From the NCBI GenBank assembly GCA_034664085.1, contig JAXDII010000026.1:77051-141050 (forward strand): a stretch of 64,000 nt of DNA. The letters are read 5' to 3'. Positions 41,316 through 50,965 of the stretch are shown piece after piece. Position 1 is the first letter of the stretch. The number at the start of each line of letters is the position of its first letter. Both the position numbers and the translations under genes were made by a program. Source of the DNA: JACVRW01 sp034664085. Lineage in GTDB: Bacteria > Actinomycetota > Thermoleophilia > Solirubrobacterales > Thermoleophilaceae. Below the pieces are notes generated by a model, which had not been told where the DNA came from, ran no database searches, and saw only the letters and a program-made list of their open reading frames with translations.

Positions 41316-43558
41316 CGGCGACGGGATCCGCCACGGAGACCCGCCCCGGCGGCCGCGTCGGCGATCGCATGGAGAAGGTCGACGCCTGGGACAAGATCCA
41401 CGGTCGCTTCGAATACGCCAGCGACCTGAACCGGCCCGGCATGCTGTTCGGCTGGGCCGCGCGCGCCGCCCACGCCCACGCCCGCATCCTGTCGATCGAC
41501 ACGTCGCAGGCGGAGGCAATCGAGGGCGTGCACGCCGTGCTGACCGCCGCAGACGTCCCGGGCCGCAAGACGTTCGGCCTCGAGATCGCCGACCAGCCCG
41601 TGCTTGCCATGGACCGCATCCGCTACCGCGGCGAGGCGGTCGCGATCGTCGCGGCAGACGACCCGGCGACGGCCCGTCGCGCGGCGGCGGCGGTCGTGGT
41701 GGCCTACGAGGAGCTCCCGCCGATCGCGGACCCGGAGCAGGCGCTCGAGTCGGAACGCCTCCACGGCGAGCAGTGGCAGGACCACGGCTGGCACGAGGAC
41801 CGCCGTCCGAACGTGATCAGGACCGTGGTGGTCCGCCACGGCGACCCGGACGCGCCCGGCGAGGTCGCGGTCAGCGGCGTCTACGAGCTGGGGCGCCAGG
41901 ATCCGGCCTTCCTGGGCCCCGAGGCGGGCATGGCGATACCGGACGGCGAGGGCGGCGTGGACATCCACGTGGCGACTCAATGGCTCCACCAGGACCTGCA
42001 CCAGGTCACGGCGAGCCTCGGGCTGCCGGACGAGAAGGTGCGCATCCACCTGGCCGGCGTGGGCGGGGCTTTCGGCGGCCGCGAGGACCTCTCGGGGCAG
42101 ATCCACACGGCGATGCTCGCCCTGCGCACCGGCCGCCCCGTGAAGTTCTCCTACCCGCGTGACGAGTCGTTCATCGGGCACGTGCACCGCCACCCGGCGA
42201 AGATCTGGGCCGAGCACCGCGCGCTGCGCGACGGCACGCTCGTGAACGTGCGCATGCGCCTCCTGCTCGACGGCGGCGCGTACGCCTCGGGCTCCCCGGC
42301 GGTCACGTTCAACGCGGCGACGATGACGTGCGGCCCGTACCTGGTGCCGAACGCGCTGATCGAGGCGACCACCGTCTACACGAACAACCCGCCCGCCGGC
42401 GCGATGCGCGGCTTCGGCGTGGTGCAGTCCTGCTACGCCGCCGAGTCGCAGATGGACGCGCTCGCGCGCGAGCTGGGGATGGACCCGATCGAGCTGCGGG
42501 TGCAGAACGCGCTCGCGGAGGGCGACGTGCTGCCCACCGGCGACCGCATCCTGCATCCGCTGCCGGTCGCCGAGACGATCCGCCGCTGCATGGCCCTGGA
42601 GCCGCCGGAGGCGGAGCCCCTGCCGCGCGATCCGATCCGCCTCCCCGGCGGGGCGGGCAACACGACGAAGGGCGAGGGCATTCGCCGCGGGATCGGCTTC
42701 GCGCTGACCTACAAGAACTGCTGCTACTCGGCCGGATACGACGACTACAGCGCGGCGCGCGTCCGGCTGATCGACAGCGGCGCCGACGTGGTGGCGGAGG
42801 TCCGCTCGGCGGCCGTCGAGTTCGGCCAGGGGCTCACCAACGTGCTGATCCAGGTGGTGCACACCGAGCTCGACGTCGACCGGGTCGTGATCGCGCCGGC
42901 CAGCACCACGCTGGACTCGTCGGGCTCCACCTCCGCGTCGCGCCAGACCTGGATGAGCGCAGGGGCCGTCCGCCTCTGTTGCGAGGCGCTGCGCGAGGAG
43001 CTGGACAGCCTCGGGGGCCGGCTCGCCCCCGGCCAGACGATCGAGGTGGAGCGGGTCTACCGCCACGCGGAGACCAGCCCGCTCGACCCGGACAGCGGCC
43101 AGGTGCTCGGCGAGCGGTCGCACGTCGGCTACGCCTGCGCCGCGATGCGGGTGGTCGTCGAGGTGGACGTCGACCTGGGCCTGGTGCGGGTCGTGTGGAT
43201 CGGCACCGCGCAGGACGTCGGCAAGGCGATCAACCCGCTGGCGGTCGAGGGCCAGATCGAGGGCGGCATCACGCAGGGCCTCGGCCTAGGCGTGATGGAG
43301 GAGCTGATCACGGAGGGCGGCGTCGTGCAGAACGCGAGCTTCACCGACTACCTGATCCCCACCACGCTCGATGTCCCCCCCATGGACATCGACCTGATCG
43401 AGCTTCCGCACCCGGAGTCGCCCTACGGGCTCAAGGGCGTGGGCGAGCCGCCGGCGGTGGTGGCCACCGCGGCGATCGCCTCCGCGCTGCGTGACGCCAC
43501 CGGGCTGCCGCTGCCGCGCGTGCCCGTGCGGCCCGCGGACATCGCGCTGGGCCGATGA
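41312..43558 (+). CDS. Xanthine dehydrogenase-family molybdopterin-binding subunit
   Basis: A 748-residue large subunit. The N-terminal fold (KIHGRFEYASDL) precedes the molybdopterin-binding core with GVGGAFGGRED, AMRGFGVVQ and the substrate-site region RQDPAFLGPEAGMA. The catalytic base is Glu712 in KGVGEPPAV. It lacks the AYxCSFR loop of CO dehydrogenase, so it acts on an N-heterocycle or aldehyde, with purine most likely from context (deaminase genes and nucleoside-type importer nearby). The start is fixed by the 4-bp overlap with the 2Fe-2S gene; longer frames lie inside it. Confidence 0.92.
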
Positions 43559-44727
43559 GCGACGGCGTGGAGTTCCTGCGCCGGCTGCCGAAGGCCGAGC
43601 TGCACTGCCACCTCGAGGGCGCCGTGCCGGCCGCGACGCTGCTGGAGCTGGCGCGCAAGAACGGCGTGCCGCTGCCGGCCGAGCGCCCCGAGGACGTCTA
43701 CCGGATCGCGCTGGACGAGCAGGCATTCCTGCGGGAGATGGAGTCGGTCCCGAGCTGGGTGCTCCAGGCCTTCGCGCGCAAGTACCAGCGCCCCGTCGCG
43801 ACCACCGCCGATCTGTATGCGCTCGGCCAGTACGAAGCCTTCCTCGAGCGCTTCGACGCCGCCTGCCACTCGCTCGTGGACGCCGACGACTTCAGCCGCG
43901 CCGCGTACGACTCGCTGGTCGAGGCGGCCGACACCTCGAACGTGCGCTACCGCGAGATGCTCTTCCACCCGATGAACCACCCCGGCGTGGGCTACCGGAC
44001 GATGGTGGACGGCCTGGTCGACGGAATCCGCGCCGCGGAGGCGGACCGGGGCATCGTCGGCCGGCTGATCCCGTCCATCACCCGCGACCACGCCGCGGCA
44101 GCGGCGACCGCGCTCGTGGAGGAGATCCTGGCGTACCGCCCGCCCGAGGTCGTCGGCCTGGCCAGCGACTACGACGAGGAGCACATCCCCGCGTTCTACG
44201 AGGCCTACCGGATGGCCGCGAAGGCGGGCCTCCCGGGCACGGCGCACGCCGGCGAGTACGGCAACGCACAGTCGGTCGCGGAGTGCATCGACGTCCTCGG
44301 CTGCAGGCGCATCGACCACGGCTACTCGGTGGTCGACGACCCGGAGCTCGTCGCACGCGCGCGCGAGCAACGCATCCACTTCGCGGCGATCTTCTCCTGG
44401 AGCGTCGCGATCCACGACACGGCGGAGTGGCCGCTCGGTCCACCCGAGCTGCCGCCCGCCCGCAAGGTGGCCTCGCCCGTGGGCGACATGCTCGCGGCCG
44501 GCCTGTCGGTGTCCCTGGGCTCGGACGACCCCGCCTTCGAGGGGTTCGGCGACCTCGCCACCGAGTACGCGTGGGCGGCCGGCCACCTCGATCTCGGCCG
44601 GGGGCAGATGATCGAGCTGTGCCTCGGCGCCGTCGACGCCGCCTGGCTCGACGACACCGAGAAGGCCGCGATGCGCCGGTCGTTCGACGCCGAGATCGCC
44701 GAGCTCGGCGCCACGCCGGCGCCGTGA
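43555..44727 (+). CDS. Adenosine-deaminase-family amidohydrolase
   Basis: A 390-residue TIM-barrel deaminase. Metal ligands are HCHLEG (His17, His19), HAGEYGN with the catalytic Glu, RIDHGYSV, and SLGSDDPAFEG. The usual SxxTSN block after the DHG motif is replaced by FAAIFSWSVAIHDT, so substrate choice may differ from adenosine; adenine, a pterin or another amino-heterocycle is possible. It overlaps the Mo-subunit gene by 4 bp (ATGA) and is the last plus-strand gene before a converging operon, 4 bp away. Confidence 0.82.
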   Translation: MSDGVEFLRRLPKAELHCHLEGAVPAATLLELARKNGVPLPAERPEDVYRIALDEQAFLREMESVPSWVLQAFARKYQRPVATTADLYALGQYEAFLERFDAACHSLVDADDFSRAAYDSLVEAADTSNVRYREMLFHPMNHPGVGYRTMVDGLVDGIRAAEADRGIVGRLIPSITRDHAAAAATALVEEILAYRPPEVVGLASDYDEEHIPAFYEAYRMAAKAGLPGTAHAGEYGNAQSVAECIDVLGCRRIDHGYSVVDDPELVARAREQRIHFAAIFSWSVAIHDTAEWPLGPPELPPARKVASPVGDMLAAGLSVSLGSDDPAFEGFGDLATEYAWAAGHLDLGRGQMIELCLGAVDAAWLDDTEKAAMRRSFDAEIAELGATPAP

Positions 44728-44731
44728 TCGC

Positions 44732-46174
44732 TCAGAGCAGCGGCGGCCGGCGCAGGCGCCAGTCCGTGCTGGCCTCGTAGGCGCGTCCGATCCGCAGGAC
44801 GGTCTGCTCGTCGTGGCGCCGGCCGATCACCTGTAGGCCGGCGGGCAGGCCTGCGGCGGTGAAGCCGCACGGCACGCTCAGCGCGGGCTGTCCGGTGAGG
44901 TTGAACGGGCAGGTGTACGGCACCAGCGTCGCCAGGTCCGTCCCGGGGTCCATCTCGCTGAGCGGCATGGACGTGCGCGGCATGGTCGGCGTGACCAGGG
45001 CGTCGAGGCCGAGCTCGGCGAAGCGCTCCTCGAGCTCGGCGCGCATGCGGGCCCGCACCCCCTCCGCCGCCTGGAGGTGGAGCGCGGGCAGCAGGAGGCC
45101 CAGCTCCACCAGCCGGCGCACGTCCGGGTGATAGGCCTGCGGGCGCTGGCCGAGCAGCCGCCGGTGGCCGGCGGCGAGCTCCGCCGGGAACAGGGTGAAC
45201 ACCGCCTGCCTGGCCAGCTCGAGACTCGGCACCTCGATCTCGACCAGCCGCGCTCCCAGGCGCTCCAACTGCGCGCAGGCCGTGTCGAAGAGCTTCGCCA
45301 CCTCCGGCTGCAGTCCCGCGAGCTCGTGCGCCGTGGCGTCCAGCACAGCGACGCGCAGCCCTGAGAGACCCGCGGTGGGCGGCGACGGGGAAACGGGGGC
45401 TAGCGCCCCGAGCACCCGGGCGGCCTCGTCCACGCCGGGCGCGAGGATGCCCACGTGGTCCAGCGAGGGCGCGGTCGCCTCGCGCAGGATCCCCTCGCTG
45501 CTGACCGCCCCGTGTGTCGGCTTCAGTCCGACCACGGCGGTCACCGCCGCCGGGATGCGCACCGAGCCGGCGGCGTCGGTGCCGAGCGCGAACGCGCACG
45601 AGCCGACGGCGACCGAGACGCCGCCCCCGGCGCTCGACCCGCCGGGGTAGTGCGACAGGTCCCAGGGGTTGCGCGTCGGCGGCTCGTCCAGGCCGCAGGT
45701 GAACTCGTGCGTCGCCTGCTTGCCGACCAAGACCGCCCCGGCGTCGCGGAGGCGGCGGACGGCCGCCGCGTCCTGGACCGGCACGTGGCCCTCCATCGCG
45801 CGCGAGCCGCACTCCGCCGGCATGCCCTCGACGGAGAAGACGTCCTTGACCGCGAACGGCAGGCCGTGCAGTGGCCCGCGCGGCGCCGTGGCGTCTGCCG
45901 CGCGGGCGGCCTCCCGCGCCCCGTCCTCGTCGACGAAGACATATGCGTGCACGAGCGGCTCGGTCTCCGCGAGGCGCGCCAGCGCCTTCTCGACGAGCTC
46001 GACCGCCGACGGGCCGCCCGTGCGCGCGGCCTCCGCCGCGGCCGGACCGCCCGATTCGAGCATCGGCGCCACGAACTCGCAGTGCTGCGCCAGCGACTCG
46101 GCGAGCGGCTCCAGATCCTCGGCCGGAAGGCTCACGCCGAGCGCGCGTGCGAGCTGCTCGAGCGGTTCAGGCAC
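44732..46174 (-). CDS. Amidase signature family hydrolase
   Basis: A 480-residue amidase. The Ser-cisSer-Lys triad is visible: the lysine in LPFAVKDVFSV, the cis-serine in YPGGSSAGGG, and the nucleophile serine in GTDAAGSVRIPAA. It cleaves an amide to acid and ammonia; family members include enzymes acting on allophanate, nicotinamide and other small amides. The N-terminal 60 residues are helical. GTG at 46174 overlaps the SDR stop by 8 bp. It is the last gene of the minus-strand six-gene operon. Confidence 0.88.
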   Translation of the reverse strand: MPEPLEQLARALGVSLPAEDLEPLAESLAQHCEFVAPMLESGGPAAAEAARTGGPSAVELVEKALARLAETEPLVHAYVFVDEDGAREAARAADATAPRGPLHGLPFAVKDVFSVEGMPAECGSRAMEGHVPVQDAAAVRRLRDAGAVLVGKQATHEFTCGLDEPPTRNPWDLSHYPGGSSAGGGVSVAVGSCAFALGTDAAGSVRIPAAVTAVVGLKPTHGAVSSEGILREATAPSLDHVGILAPGVDEAARVLGALAPVSPSPPTAGLSGLRVAVLDATAHELAGLQPEVAKLFDTACAQLERLGARLVEIEVPSLELARQAVFTLFPAELAAGHRRLLGQRPQAYHPDVRRLVELGLLLPALHLQAAEGVRARMRAELEERFAELGLDALVTPTMPRTSMPLSEMDPGTDLATLVPYTCPFNLTGQPALSVPCGFTAAGLPAGLQVIGRRHDEQTVLRIGRAYEASTDWRLRRPPLL

Positions 46175-46937
46175 GAGCGGGGCCCCGCATCGCCGCCGCA
46201 CCCGACCCGTCGAGCCGGACGGTGGCGCCGCTGAGGTGCGCCGCCTCGTCCGACGCCATCCACGCCACCATGTTCGCCACGTCCTCGCCGCTGCCGTGGC
46301 GTGCGGAGACCGGCGCGCTCCACCCGCTCGCGTCTTCGGCGTGGTGCTCGTAGCCGGCGACCGTGGACTGCACCCCCGGCACCACCGCGCCCGGGCAGAT
46401 CGCATTCGAGCGGACGCCGTGGGCCGCCCCGTCCGCCGCCAGCAGCTCCGACACGCCCAGCACGGCCGCCTTGGTGACGGAGTAGGCGGCGATCGTGTGG
46501 ATGCCCCGCATCGCCGCGTCCGAGGCCACGTGCACCAGTGCGCCGCCGCCCTGCTCGCGCATGACCCGAAAGCAGGCACGGGAGTACCGGAACGTCGCTG
46601 TGAGGTTGACCTCCAGGAGCTCGCGGAAGACCGGCTCGGGCGTCTCCTCGATCGAGCCGCGGAACACGACCGCCGCGTTCGCCACGAAGAGCTCGAGCCG
46701 GCCGCCCAGGTGGGCCAGCGCCTCGTCGACGGAGCGGTCACAGGCGGCGCGGTCGCGGGCATCGGCGGCGATGAAGGCGGCCCCGGTGGCGGCCGCCACC
46801 TCGGCACCGCGGAGTGCGTCGCGGCCTGTGAACGCCACGGCCATCCCCTCCCGACGCAGCCGCTCCACCACGGCCCGGCCGATGCCGGAGGTCCCGCCCG
46901 TCACGAGCGCGGTGCGTCCCTCCAGGCCGTGGCTCAC
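46167..46937 (-). CDS. Short-chain dehydrogenase/reductase 1
   Basis: A 256-residue classical SDR. TGGTSGIGRAV is the NAD(P) glycine motif, VANAAVVFRG matches NAG-type, and the catalytic Ser/Tyr/Lys are in VHVASDAAMRGIHTIAAYSVTKAA. It oxidises or reduces a hydroxyl or carbonyl of an unknown substrate. The GTG start overlaps the second SDR by 4 bp (GTGA). The longer in-frame extension is inside the neighbour and is rejected. Confidence 0.88.
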   Translation of the reverse strand: MSHGLEGRTALVTGGTSGIGRAVVERLRREGMAVAFTGRDALRGAEVAAATGAAFIAADARDRAACDRSVDEALAHLGGRLELFVANAAVVFRGSIEETPEPVFRELLEVNLTATFRYSRACFRVMREQGGGALVHVASDAAMRGIHTIAAYSVTKAAVLGVSELLAADGAAHGVRSNAICPGAVVPGVQSTVAGYEHHAEDASGWSAPVSARHGSGEDVANMVAWMASDEAAHLSGATVRLDGSGAAAMRGPARA

Positions 46938-47569
46938 GTCGCCACCTGCGCCCCCCGCTGCGACGCCCGCCTGCCCCCGTCGACGAGCAGCGCCGCGCCG
47001 CTGCACGATGCACTGAAGGGCGACACGAAGAACGCCACGGCGCCGGCCACCCCGCTCGCGTCGGCCATGTCCGGGGCCGTGTCGCCGGGACAGACGGAGT
47101 TCACCCGGACGCCGTGCGGAGCGGCCTCGACGGCGAGCATCCGCGTGAGCGCGAGCAGCCCGCGCTTGGCAACCGAGTAGGCGCCCAGCTCCATCTCCGG
47201 CCAGAGAGCGCTCCCCGCCGCGACCGTGACGATCGACCCGCCGCCGGCAGACCGCAGCCACGGCAGGCAGGCCACGGCGTAGCGGTAGGGCTCGAGCAGG
47301 TTCGAGTCGAGGGCCGCGTCCCAGGCGTCGTCCGAGGTATCCGACAGCCGCGCCTCGTGCCGGACGCCGGCGCTCAGGACCACCGCGTCCAGGCCCCCGA
47401 GCGTGTCCACCGCGTGCGCGACCCCCTCCGCGACCGCGCCGCCGCGCTGCGCGTCACGGTCGGGGAGCGCCACCCGCGCGCCCCGGGCGCTCAGGTGCGC
47501 CACGACCGCCGCGCCGATGCCCGACGTGCCGCCCGTGACGAGGACCCGCGCGCCCTCGAGGCCAGGCAC
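46934..47569 (-). CDS. Short-chain dehydrogenase/reductase 2
   Basis: A 211-residue SDR, shorter than its neighbour by about 45 residues, mainly in the substrate-binding region before the C-terminus. TGGTSGIGAAVV binds NAD(P); VLSAGVRHEA is the NAG-like stretch; AAGSALWPEMELGAYSVAKRG carries Ser, Tyr and Lys. The pair of SDRs probably arose by duplication but they have diverged widely. GTG start at 47569, 8 bp after the deacetylase stop. Confidence 0.85.
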   Translation of the reverse strand: MPGLEGARVLVTGGTSGIGAAVVAHLSARGARVALPDRDAQRGGAVAEGVAHAVDTLGGLDAVVLSAGVRHEARLSDTSDDAWDAALDSNLLEPYRYAVACLPWLRSAGGGSIVTVAAGSALWPEMELGAYSVAKRGLLALTRMLAVEAAPHGVRVNSVCPGDTAPDMADASGVAGAVAFFVSPFSASCSGAALLVDGGRRASQRGAQVAT

Positions 47570-47577
47570 CGAGGCGC

Positions 47578-48489
47578 CTAGGTTCGGCTCGACGGGAGCT
47601 CGGTGATCGCGCCGTCGCCCGCCAGCTCCGGGTTCTCTGCGCGCCAAGCGTCCCGCGGGTTGCGCGCCCGCCACCAGTCGACGTACTCGGACTGCTTTGC
47701 GAACGCGATGTCGGAGTGCTCCCTGAGGTACTCGACGAAGCGCTCGAGCAGCAGCATCCGATGTCCGCGCCCGCTTACCTGCGGGTGCACCGTCAGGTTG
47801 AAGATGCCGCCCGGACAGTGCTCGTAGGCGTACTCGAAGTCGCCCCTCCAGATCTCCTCGACGGCCGAGGGGCTGGCCAAGCCGCCGATCTCGCCCCACA
47901 CGAACTCGAACAGCGGCACGTCGTCGAGCGGCCAGGCGACCGGCAGCCCGACGATGTCGGTGAGCTCGCCGAAGCGGTACGGGCCATCCGCGGGCCACTC
48001 GTCGCCCTTGCGCAGGTAGACCGGCAGGCAGTCGGTGGCCATGCGGCTGCCGTCGAAGTCGAAGCCGAACTCCTCGACCAGCGCGACGGTGTCGGCGCTC
48101 ATGTTCCACGCCGGGGCGACGTGCCCCCGTGGCCGGACGCCGACCACGTGGTCCAGCGCCTCCAGGCCGCGCTCGATCAGCTCGCGCTGGGCCTGCACGT
48201 CGAAGTTGCGCGGGTCCTCGTGCATCCACCCGTGGTAGGCGAACTCATGACCCAGCGAGTGGATCCGCTTGACCAGGTCCGGGTACGCGAGCGCGGTGTG
48301 GCCCGGCACCAGGAACGTGGAGCGGATGTCGTGGCGCTCCAGCAGGTCGAGCACCCGCTGGGTCCCGATGACGTCGAACTCGCCGCGGGAGATCATGCTC
48401 GGGTTGGTGCTCTTGAAGGACGTGATCCAGAGCGACATCGCGTCCAGCCCGACCGTCAGGCAGCAGGTGGGGCGGGTCTCGACCGTCAT
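47578..48489 (-). CDS. Polysaccharide-deacetylase-fold hydrolase (PuuE/HpPgdA-like)
   Basis: A 303-residue NodB-homology hydrolase. The metal/catalytic Asp is in VGLDAMS (Asp16) and the two metal histidines in FAYHGWMHEDPRNF. This subgroup, related to PuuE and HpPgdA, includes cofactor-free or metal-dependent hydrolases of cyclic ureides/imides as well as peptidoglycan deacetylases. There is no signal peptide, which argues against cell-wall work. With the neighbours it is best seen as a cytoplasmic ring-opening hydrolase (inference). Its start overlaps the VOC gene by 4 bp (ATGA). Confidence 0.8.
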   Translation of the reverse strand: MTVETRPTCCLTVGLDAMSLWITSFKSTNPSMISRGEFDVIGTQRVLDLLERHDIRSTFLVPGHTALAYPDLVKRIHSLGHEFAYHGWMHEDPRNFDVQAQRELIERGLEALDHVVGVRPRGHVAPAWNMSADTVALVEEFGFDFDGSRMATDCLPVYLRKGDEWPADGPYRFGELTDIVGLPVAWPLDDVPLFEFVWGEIGGLASPSAVEEIWRGDFEYAYEHCPGGIFNLTVHPQVSGRGHRMLLLERFVEYLREHSDIAFAKQSEYVDWWRARNPRDAWRAENPELAGDGAITELPSSRT

Positions 48490-48965
48490 GCCTGCGCGGC
48501 GCGCACGAACCCGGCCGGCGGATGGACCTCGCAGATGTGCATGACGTTCCCCTCGGGGTCGTAGAAGGACCGGAACCGGTACCAGATGCCGTCGAAGTCG
48601 TCGCCGGGCAGCTCCGCGAGCACCTGCCCCGCCCCGTAGATCACGGTGTCGCCGGCCCATTCGATCCCGTGGGCGTCCAGCTCGGCGATGCCCTCGTCGA
48701 GGTCGTCCACCTGGCAGGCGAACGAGTGCACCCCGGCCGGGTCCTGCGCGTAGTTGGACGTGCGGCGGCGCTCGCCCCGGTCGGCGTCGGGCACGCCGAG
48801 CAGCACCAGGTCCGTGTCGCCGCACATGAACATGGCCCAGCCCTTGTCCGGCTCGTAGCCGTGCGGATGCAGCGGGAGCCCCAGAACGTCCCGGTAGAAG
48901 GCGACCATCGCCGGGAAGTCCCGAACGACCACGTCGATGTTGTCCAGGCGGCGTAGCTTCAGCAT
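48486..48965 (-). CDS. VOC-superfamily (glyoxalase/dioxygenase-like) protein
   Basis: A 159-residue vicinal-oxygen-chelate protein with two beta-alpha-beta3 modules. DNIDVVVRDFPAMVAFYRDVLGLPL begins module 1; GVHSFACQVDDLDEG begins module 2; FYDPEGNVMHICEV ends it with the metal Glu. The first metal ligand position appears as Asp or Asn rather than His, so metal binding is uncertain. It could be a glyoxalase-like isomerase, a small dioxygenase or a binding protein. It lies 4 bp from the cyclase gene. Confidence 0.8.
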   Translation of the reverse strand: MLKLRRLDNIDVVVRDFPAMVAFYRDVLGLPLHPHGYEPDKGWAMFMCGDTDLVLLGVPDADRGERRRTSNYAQDPAGVHSFACQVDDLDEGIAELDAHGIEWAGDTVIYGAGQVLAELPGDDFDGIWYRFRSFYDPEGNVMHICEVHPPAGFVRAAQA

Positions 48966-48969
48966 CGGA

Positions 48970-49911
48970 TCACCTCAGCGGGACGGCCACCGACGGCATC
49001 GGCGCGCCGGTGGCGCCGAAGATCTTCATCGGGAAGCCGAGGAAGGCGAACTCGAACAGCGACTCCGCCGCCAGCTCCTCCATGTTGACCACCTCGATGA
49101 TCTGGGCGCCGGCGGTCGCGAACATGTAGCAGTGCACCGGCGCGTACTCGCCGTCGTAGGGCTGCGGCTCCAGCCCGATGTTGTCGCCGGCGATGCACAT
49201 CGCGCCGGCCTCCTCGCAGAGCCACACCGCTGACGCGCGGTTGATCCCCGGCGAGTCCCCCAGGTACTCGTTGCGCGGCCACCAGCCCATCCGCCCCGTG
49301 CGCACGAGCACGACGTCGCCCTTGCGCAGCTCGACCCCCTGCTTCTTGATCGTGTCCTGGAGATCCTTTGGGGTGATCGCGTAGTTGTTCTCGAGGCAGT
49401 CGACGCCGTGCATGCCGGCCACGTCGAGCAGGACGCCGCGCGCGAAGATCGGCGGATAGCGGTCGGTGCCGCCCTTGGTCCAGACCTTGCTGCCGAGGTG
49501 CTCGTCCTGGGTCCACCCGTTCCACTGCGTGCCGTGGTAGCCCATGTGGTTGAGCGTGTCGATGTGCGTCCCGCAGTGGGTGTACATCGAGAAGGCGTCG
49601 CCGGAGTAGCAGTGCACCTTGTGGATCTCGGGCCCGTAGCCGGAGCGGCCGTCCACGATCGATCCCTTCGGCGTGTGGGTCATCCAGATGTCGAAGGGCG
49701 GATCGCCAGCCTCCGACCAGGACGGCATGCCCGAGAAGTAGTCCACGGCGAGGTCGAACACACCGCGGCCGTCGAGGCGCTCGATGATCGCCTTGACCGA
49801 GTCCGGGGTGACCCAGTTCAGACGGCCGATCTCGTCGTCGGGCCCCCAGGGGCTGCGCGAGACGGCGAGTCCGTCCTTCTCCAGGAGCGGTTCGGGCCTG
49901 AGCTCGTCCAC
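48970..49911 (-). CDS. Cyclase-family metal hydrolase (kynurenine-formamidase/isatin-hydrolase type)
   Basis: A 313-residue protein of the cyclase family (PF04199). The metal motif is THCGTHIDTLNH (His112, His116, Asp118, His122). Enzymes of this family hydrolyse N-formylkynurenine, isatin and other cyclic or formyl amides with Mn or Zn. GTG at 49911 is chosen for the SD-like GAGGAAAGGA about 9 bases before it; an in-frame start at 49980 would add 23 low-similarity residues. It is the first gene of the minus-strand operon and divergent from a LysR regulator. Confidence 0.83.
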   Translation of the reverse strand: MDELRPEPLLEKDGLAVSRSPWGPDDEIGRLNWVTPDSVKAIIERLDGRGVFDLAVDYFSGMPSWSEAGDPPFDIWMTHTPKGSIVDGRSGYGPEIHKVHCYSGDAFSMYTHCGTHIDTLNHMGYHGTQWNGWTQDEHLGSKVWTKGGTDRYPPIFARGVLLDVAGMHGVDCLENNYAITPKDLQDTIKKQGVELRKGDVVLVRTGRMGWWPRNEYLGDSPGINRASAVWLCEEAGAMCIAGDNIGLEPQPYDGEYAPVHCYMFATAGAQIIEVVNMEELAAESLFEFAFLGFPMKIFGATGAPMPSVAVPLR

Positions 49912-49997
49912 CTCGTTCGTCCTTTCCTCGACCGCGAACGGTCCGCGGAGACGCCGGCAGCCTAGGTCTCGGCCTCCCATTGGTCAAAGACGAGAAT

Positions 49998-50013
49998 TTG
50001 ATCTCAGCGATAA
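49998..50013. promoter_or_regulatory. Candidate LysR-type operator between cyclase and lysR genes
   Basis: An imperfect inverted repeat TT(G)ATC-N5-GATAA lies in a relatively AT-rich patch just upstream of the LysR start. LysR proteins typically bind T-N11-A inverted repeats in such divergent gaps and control both directions. No second copy was verified. Confidence 0.35.
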
Positions 50014-50023
50014 GCTCGGCCTA

Positions 50024-50962
50024 ATGGCGGTTCCGGCAGAGTGGCCCGACTTCGTCAACCTCAGGCACCTCGGCAGCTGGCTGATCGTCGTCGAGGAGGG
50101 CTCGGTTACCGCGGCGGCCCGGCGCCTGTCGATCTCGCAGCCGGCGCTGTCGCAGCAGATCCGCGCGCTCGAGCGCCAGATCGGCGGCCCGCTGCTCGAG
50201 CGCCTGCCGCGCGGCGTCCAGCCCACCCCGCTCGGCCGGGCGCTGGTGCACGACGCGCGCGCGACGCTCACCTCGGCTGCCCGCCTGCGGCGCCACGCGC
50301 GCAGCATCGCCTCGCTGGAGGGCGGGATCCTCGAGATCGCGACGCTCCCGTCCCTGGTCGACGCGACCCTGCTGGAGCCGATCCGGCGCTGGCACCGCGA
50401 ACACGCCGAGACGGCGATTCGGCTGCGCGAGTTTCCGCTCGCGCGCTCCATGGCCGAGAGCGTGGCCATGGGCGTGGGCGACGTGGCCATCGGGGTGCGC
50501 CCGGCGCGCTGGTCCGGCCCCGTGGTGTCGCTCGGCTGGGAGCAGTTCGTGGTTCTGCTGCCTCCCGGCGACCCCCTCACCGAAGGAGGCGGGCCGGTCG
50601 ACCTGGCGCTGCTGGCAGACCGCAACTGGGTGCTGTACGAGCCGGCCAACGGGCTCGCCGACTACGTCGCGGCGGCCTGCGCGCACGCCGGGTTCCGGCC
50701 CCGCGAGGCCGTGTCCACGTCGCAGGTGCAGGCGGCCGTCCACCTCGCGCTCGCAGGGCTGGGGCCGGTGCTGGTGCCGTCCGACAGCGTGCCGGCGGAG
50801 TTCTCCGACGCGGCGCGGCCGCTCAGCAAGCCGGTCGTCTGGGAGCTGACCGCCTACACGCGAACGATGCTGTCGCCGGCGGCCGCGGCGTTCGTGGAGC
50901 TGCTGCGCGACCGCGAGTGGCTCACCCGCCCGAAGCACGCAACCGTGCTGTCAGGCGACTGA
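50024..50962 (+). CDS. LysR-family transcriptional regulator
   Basis: A 312-residue LTTR. The winged HTH spans residues 10-70: LGSWLIVVEEGSVTAAARRLSISQPALSQQIRALERQIG. The ligand-binding domain follows from about 95. It is divergent from the cyclase-to-amidase operon with 112 bp between, the classic arrangement for control of that operon by a pathway intermediate. It converges closely with the M20 gene (3 bp). Starts upstream of 50024 would run into the shared promoter region. Confidence 0.9.
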   Translation: MAVPAEWPDFVNLRHLGSWLIVVEEGSVTAAARRLSISQPALSQQIRALERQIGGPLLERLPRGVQPTPLGRALVHDARATLTSAARLRRHARSIASLEGGILEIATLPSLVDATLLEPIRRWHREHAETAIRLREFPLARSMAESVAMGVGDVAIGVRPARWSGPVVSLGWEQFVVLLPPGDPLTEGGGPVDLALLADRNWVLYEPANGLADYVAAACAHAGFRPREAVSTSQVQAAVHLALAGLGPVLVPSDSVPAEFSDAARPLSKPVVWELTAYTRTMLSPAAAAFVELLRDREWLTRPKHATVLSGD

Positions 50963-50965
50963 CGC

